NCBI GenBank assembly: GCA_009760855.2
Contig: WPIO01000126.1
Coordinates: 928,001 to 992,000, forward strand
Reading direction: 5' to 3'
Length of the DNA: 64,000 nt
DNA from: Cristatella mucedo
Lineage: Eukaryota > Bryozoa > Phylactolaemata > Cristatellidae
Shown piece after piece: positions 63,560-64,000 of this stretch; the first letter of the stretch is position 1, and each line of letters opens with the position of its first letter. The notes under the pieces are model-generated. The model worked only from the letters and a program-made list of their open reading frames with translations. It had not been told where the DNA came from and did not search any database. The translations under genes and the position numbers were made by a program.

Positions 63560-64000
63560 CTCGGCGGTGAGGCTGAAAGCGGTAAGCGGTTAGATGCCTA
63601 TAAGCAAGTAATTTCTTCCGGACTGCGGTTAAACGACAAACGCCATATGCTTTAAATAGCTCTTAGCTGCTTTGGTTTCCGCGAACCATTGTTTGTAACT
63701 ACTTGGATTTTCGGATGAGAATACTGCAACGGATATAATGTAGCCCTTTCTGTCTGGAGACGAGAATGGTAGACAAGCGATTTTTTTGAGGTTGTCTATC
63801 GGCTTTCCACTGTGGACCACTTACGGAATAGCCGTCATATGCAACCTAACAACCAGTGCACTTTGTGCTTATGCAACACAATGTACGTACGACTACCGAC
63901 CGCGGTTAGATATAGGGAAAGAACCTGGCCACCACGTCTCTCTGGGCAGCGACCGGCAGCATCGAGAGCATGCTACGAGTCTTCATGCGGTCGCCCGCCA
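63560..64000 (+). repeat. Dispersed repeat A, copy 2, cut by window edge
   Basis: Same order and strand as 39640-40125. Identity rises towards the right edge. It follows directly on a LINE-3fam relic, so it may be a LINE 5' region or an independent element. Confidence 0.8.

Overview
The window is nuclear DNA of an invertebrate metazoan. The genes have many short exons with GT..AG introns, the two identifiable genes have clear animal orthologues, and the rest is filled with CR1/L2-like retrotransposons, tRNA-derived SINEs, DNA transposons and long dinucleotide microsatellites. I cannot name the species. No viral, bacterial or CRISPR content was seen.

Gene content. (1) Minus strand, 31994 down to 3014: TOP3B, DNA/RNA topoisomerase III beta. 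I could place 14 coding exons that join in phase to 787 residues, from the start codon through the Toprim domain, the catalytic Tyr (about residue 336) and the Cys-rich zinc region. The C-terminal exon(s), expected to carry the RGG tail, were not found and probably lie left of base 1. (2) Plus strand, 35066 to 39202: a complete five-exon ROPN1L (ropporin-1-like, radial-spoke RSP11 type) of 220 residues with an RIIa domain. The two genes are head to head about 3.1 kb apart. In both, the first coding exon starts just downstream of a 3' splice site, so both probably have non-coding 5' exons in the shared interval.

Repeats. At least three LINE lineages are visible. LINE-1fam (my label) has a near-intact copy at 53440-55966 (+), a copy at 42480-44640 (-) and more than ten 3'-end fragments ending in (ATT)n. 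LINE-2fam ends in (ATTAC)n; one copy is nested inside the 42480-44640 element. LINE-3fam is older, with RT relics at 2160-2400, 47540-50030, 51390-52160 and 62335-63400. Two tRNA-derived SINE families are present. SINE1 has a 3' tail homologous to the LINE-1fam 3' end. SINE2 has five recognisable copies. Class II elements include a hAT-type element with a perfect 8-bp target duplication (29404-29797), a roughly 1.1 kb long-inverted-repeat element holding a helix-turn-helix relic (4540-5625), and a 119-bp MITE (6389-6507).

Layout: 1-3013, repeat relics and probable TOP3B intron; 3014-31994, TOP3B with repeat-laden introns; 31995-35065, bidirectional 5' region; 35066-39202, ROPN1L; 39203-64000, mostly intergenic repeats, with GC-rich blocks at about 40.0-40.9 kb and 60.6-62.0 kb that could hold first exons or promoters of unidentified genes. 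The most noteworthy signals are the LINE/SINE shared tail with its hairpin, the nested insertion at a microhomology, the 92-bp triplication inside a LINE relic, and a dispersed repeat shared by 39.6-40.1 kb and the right edge of the window.
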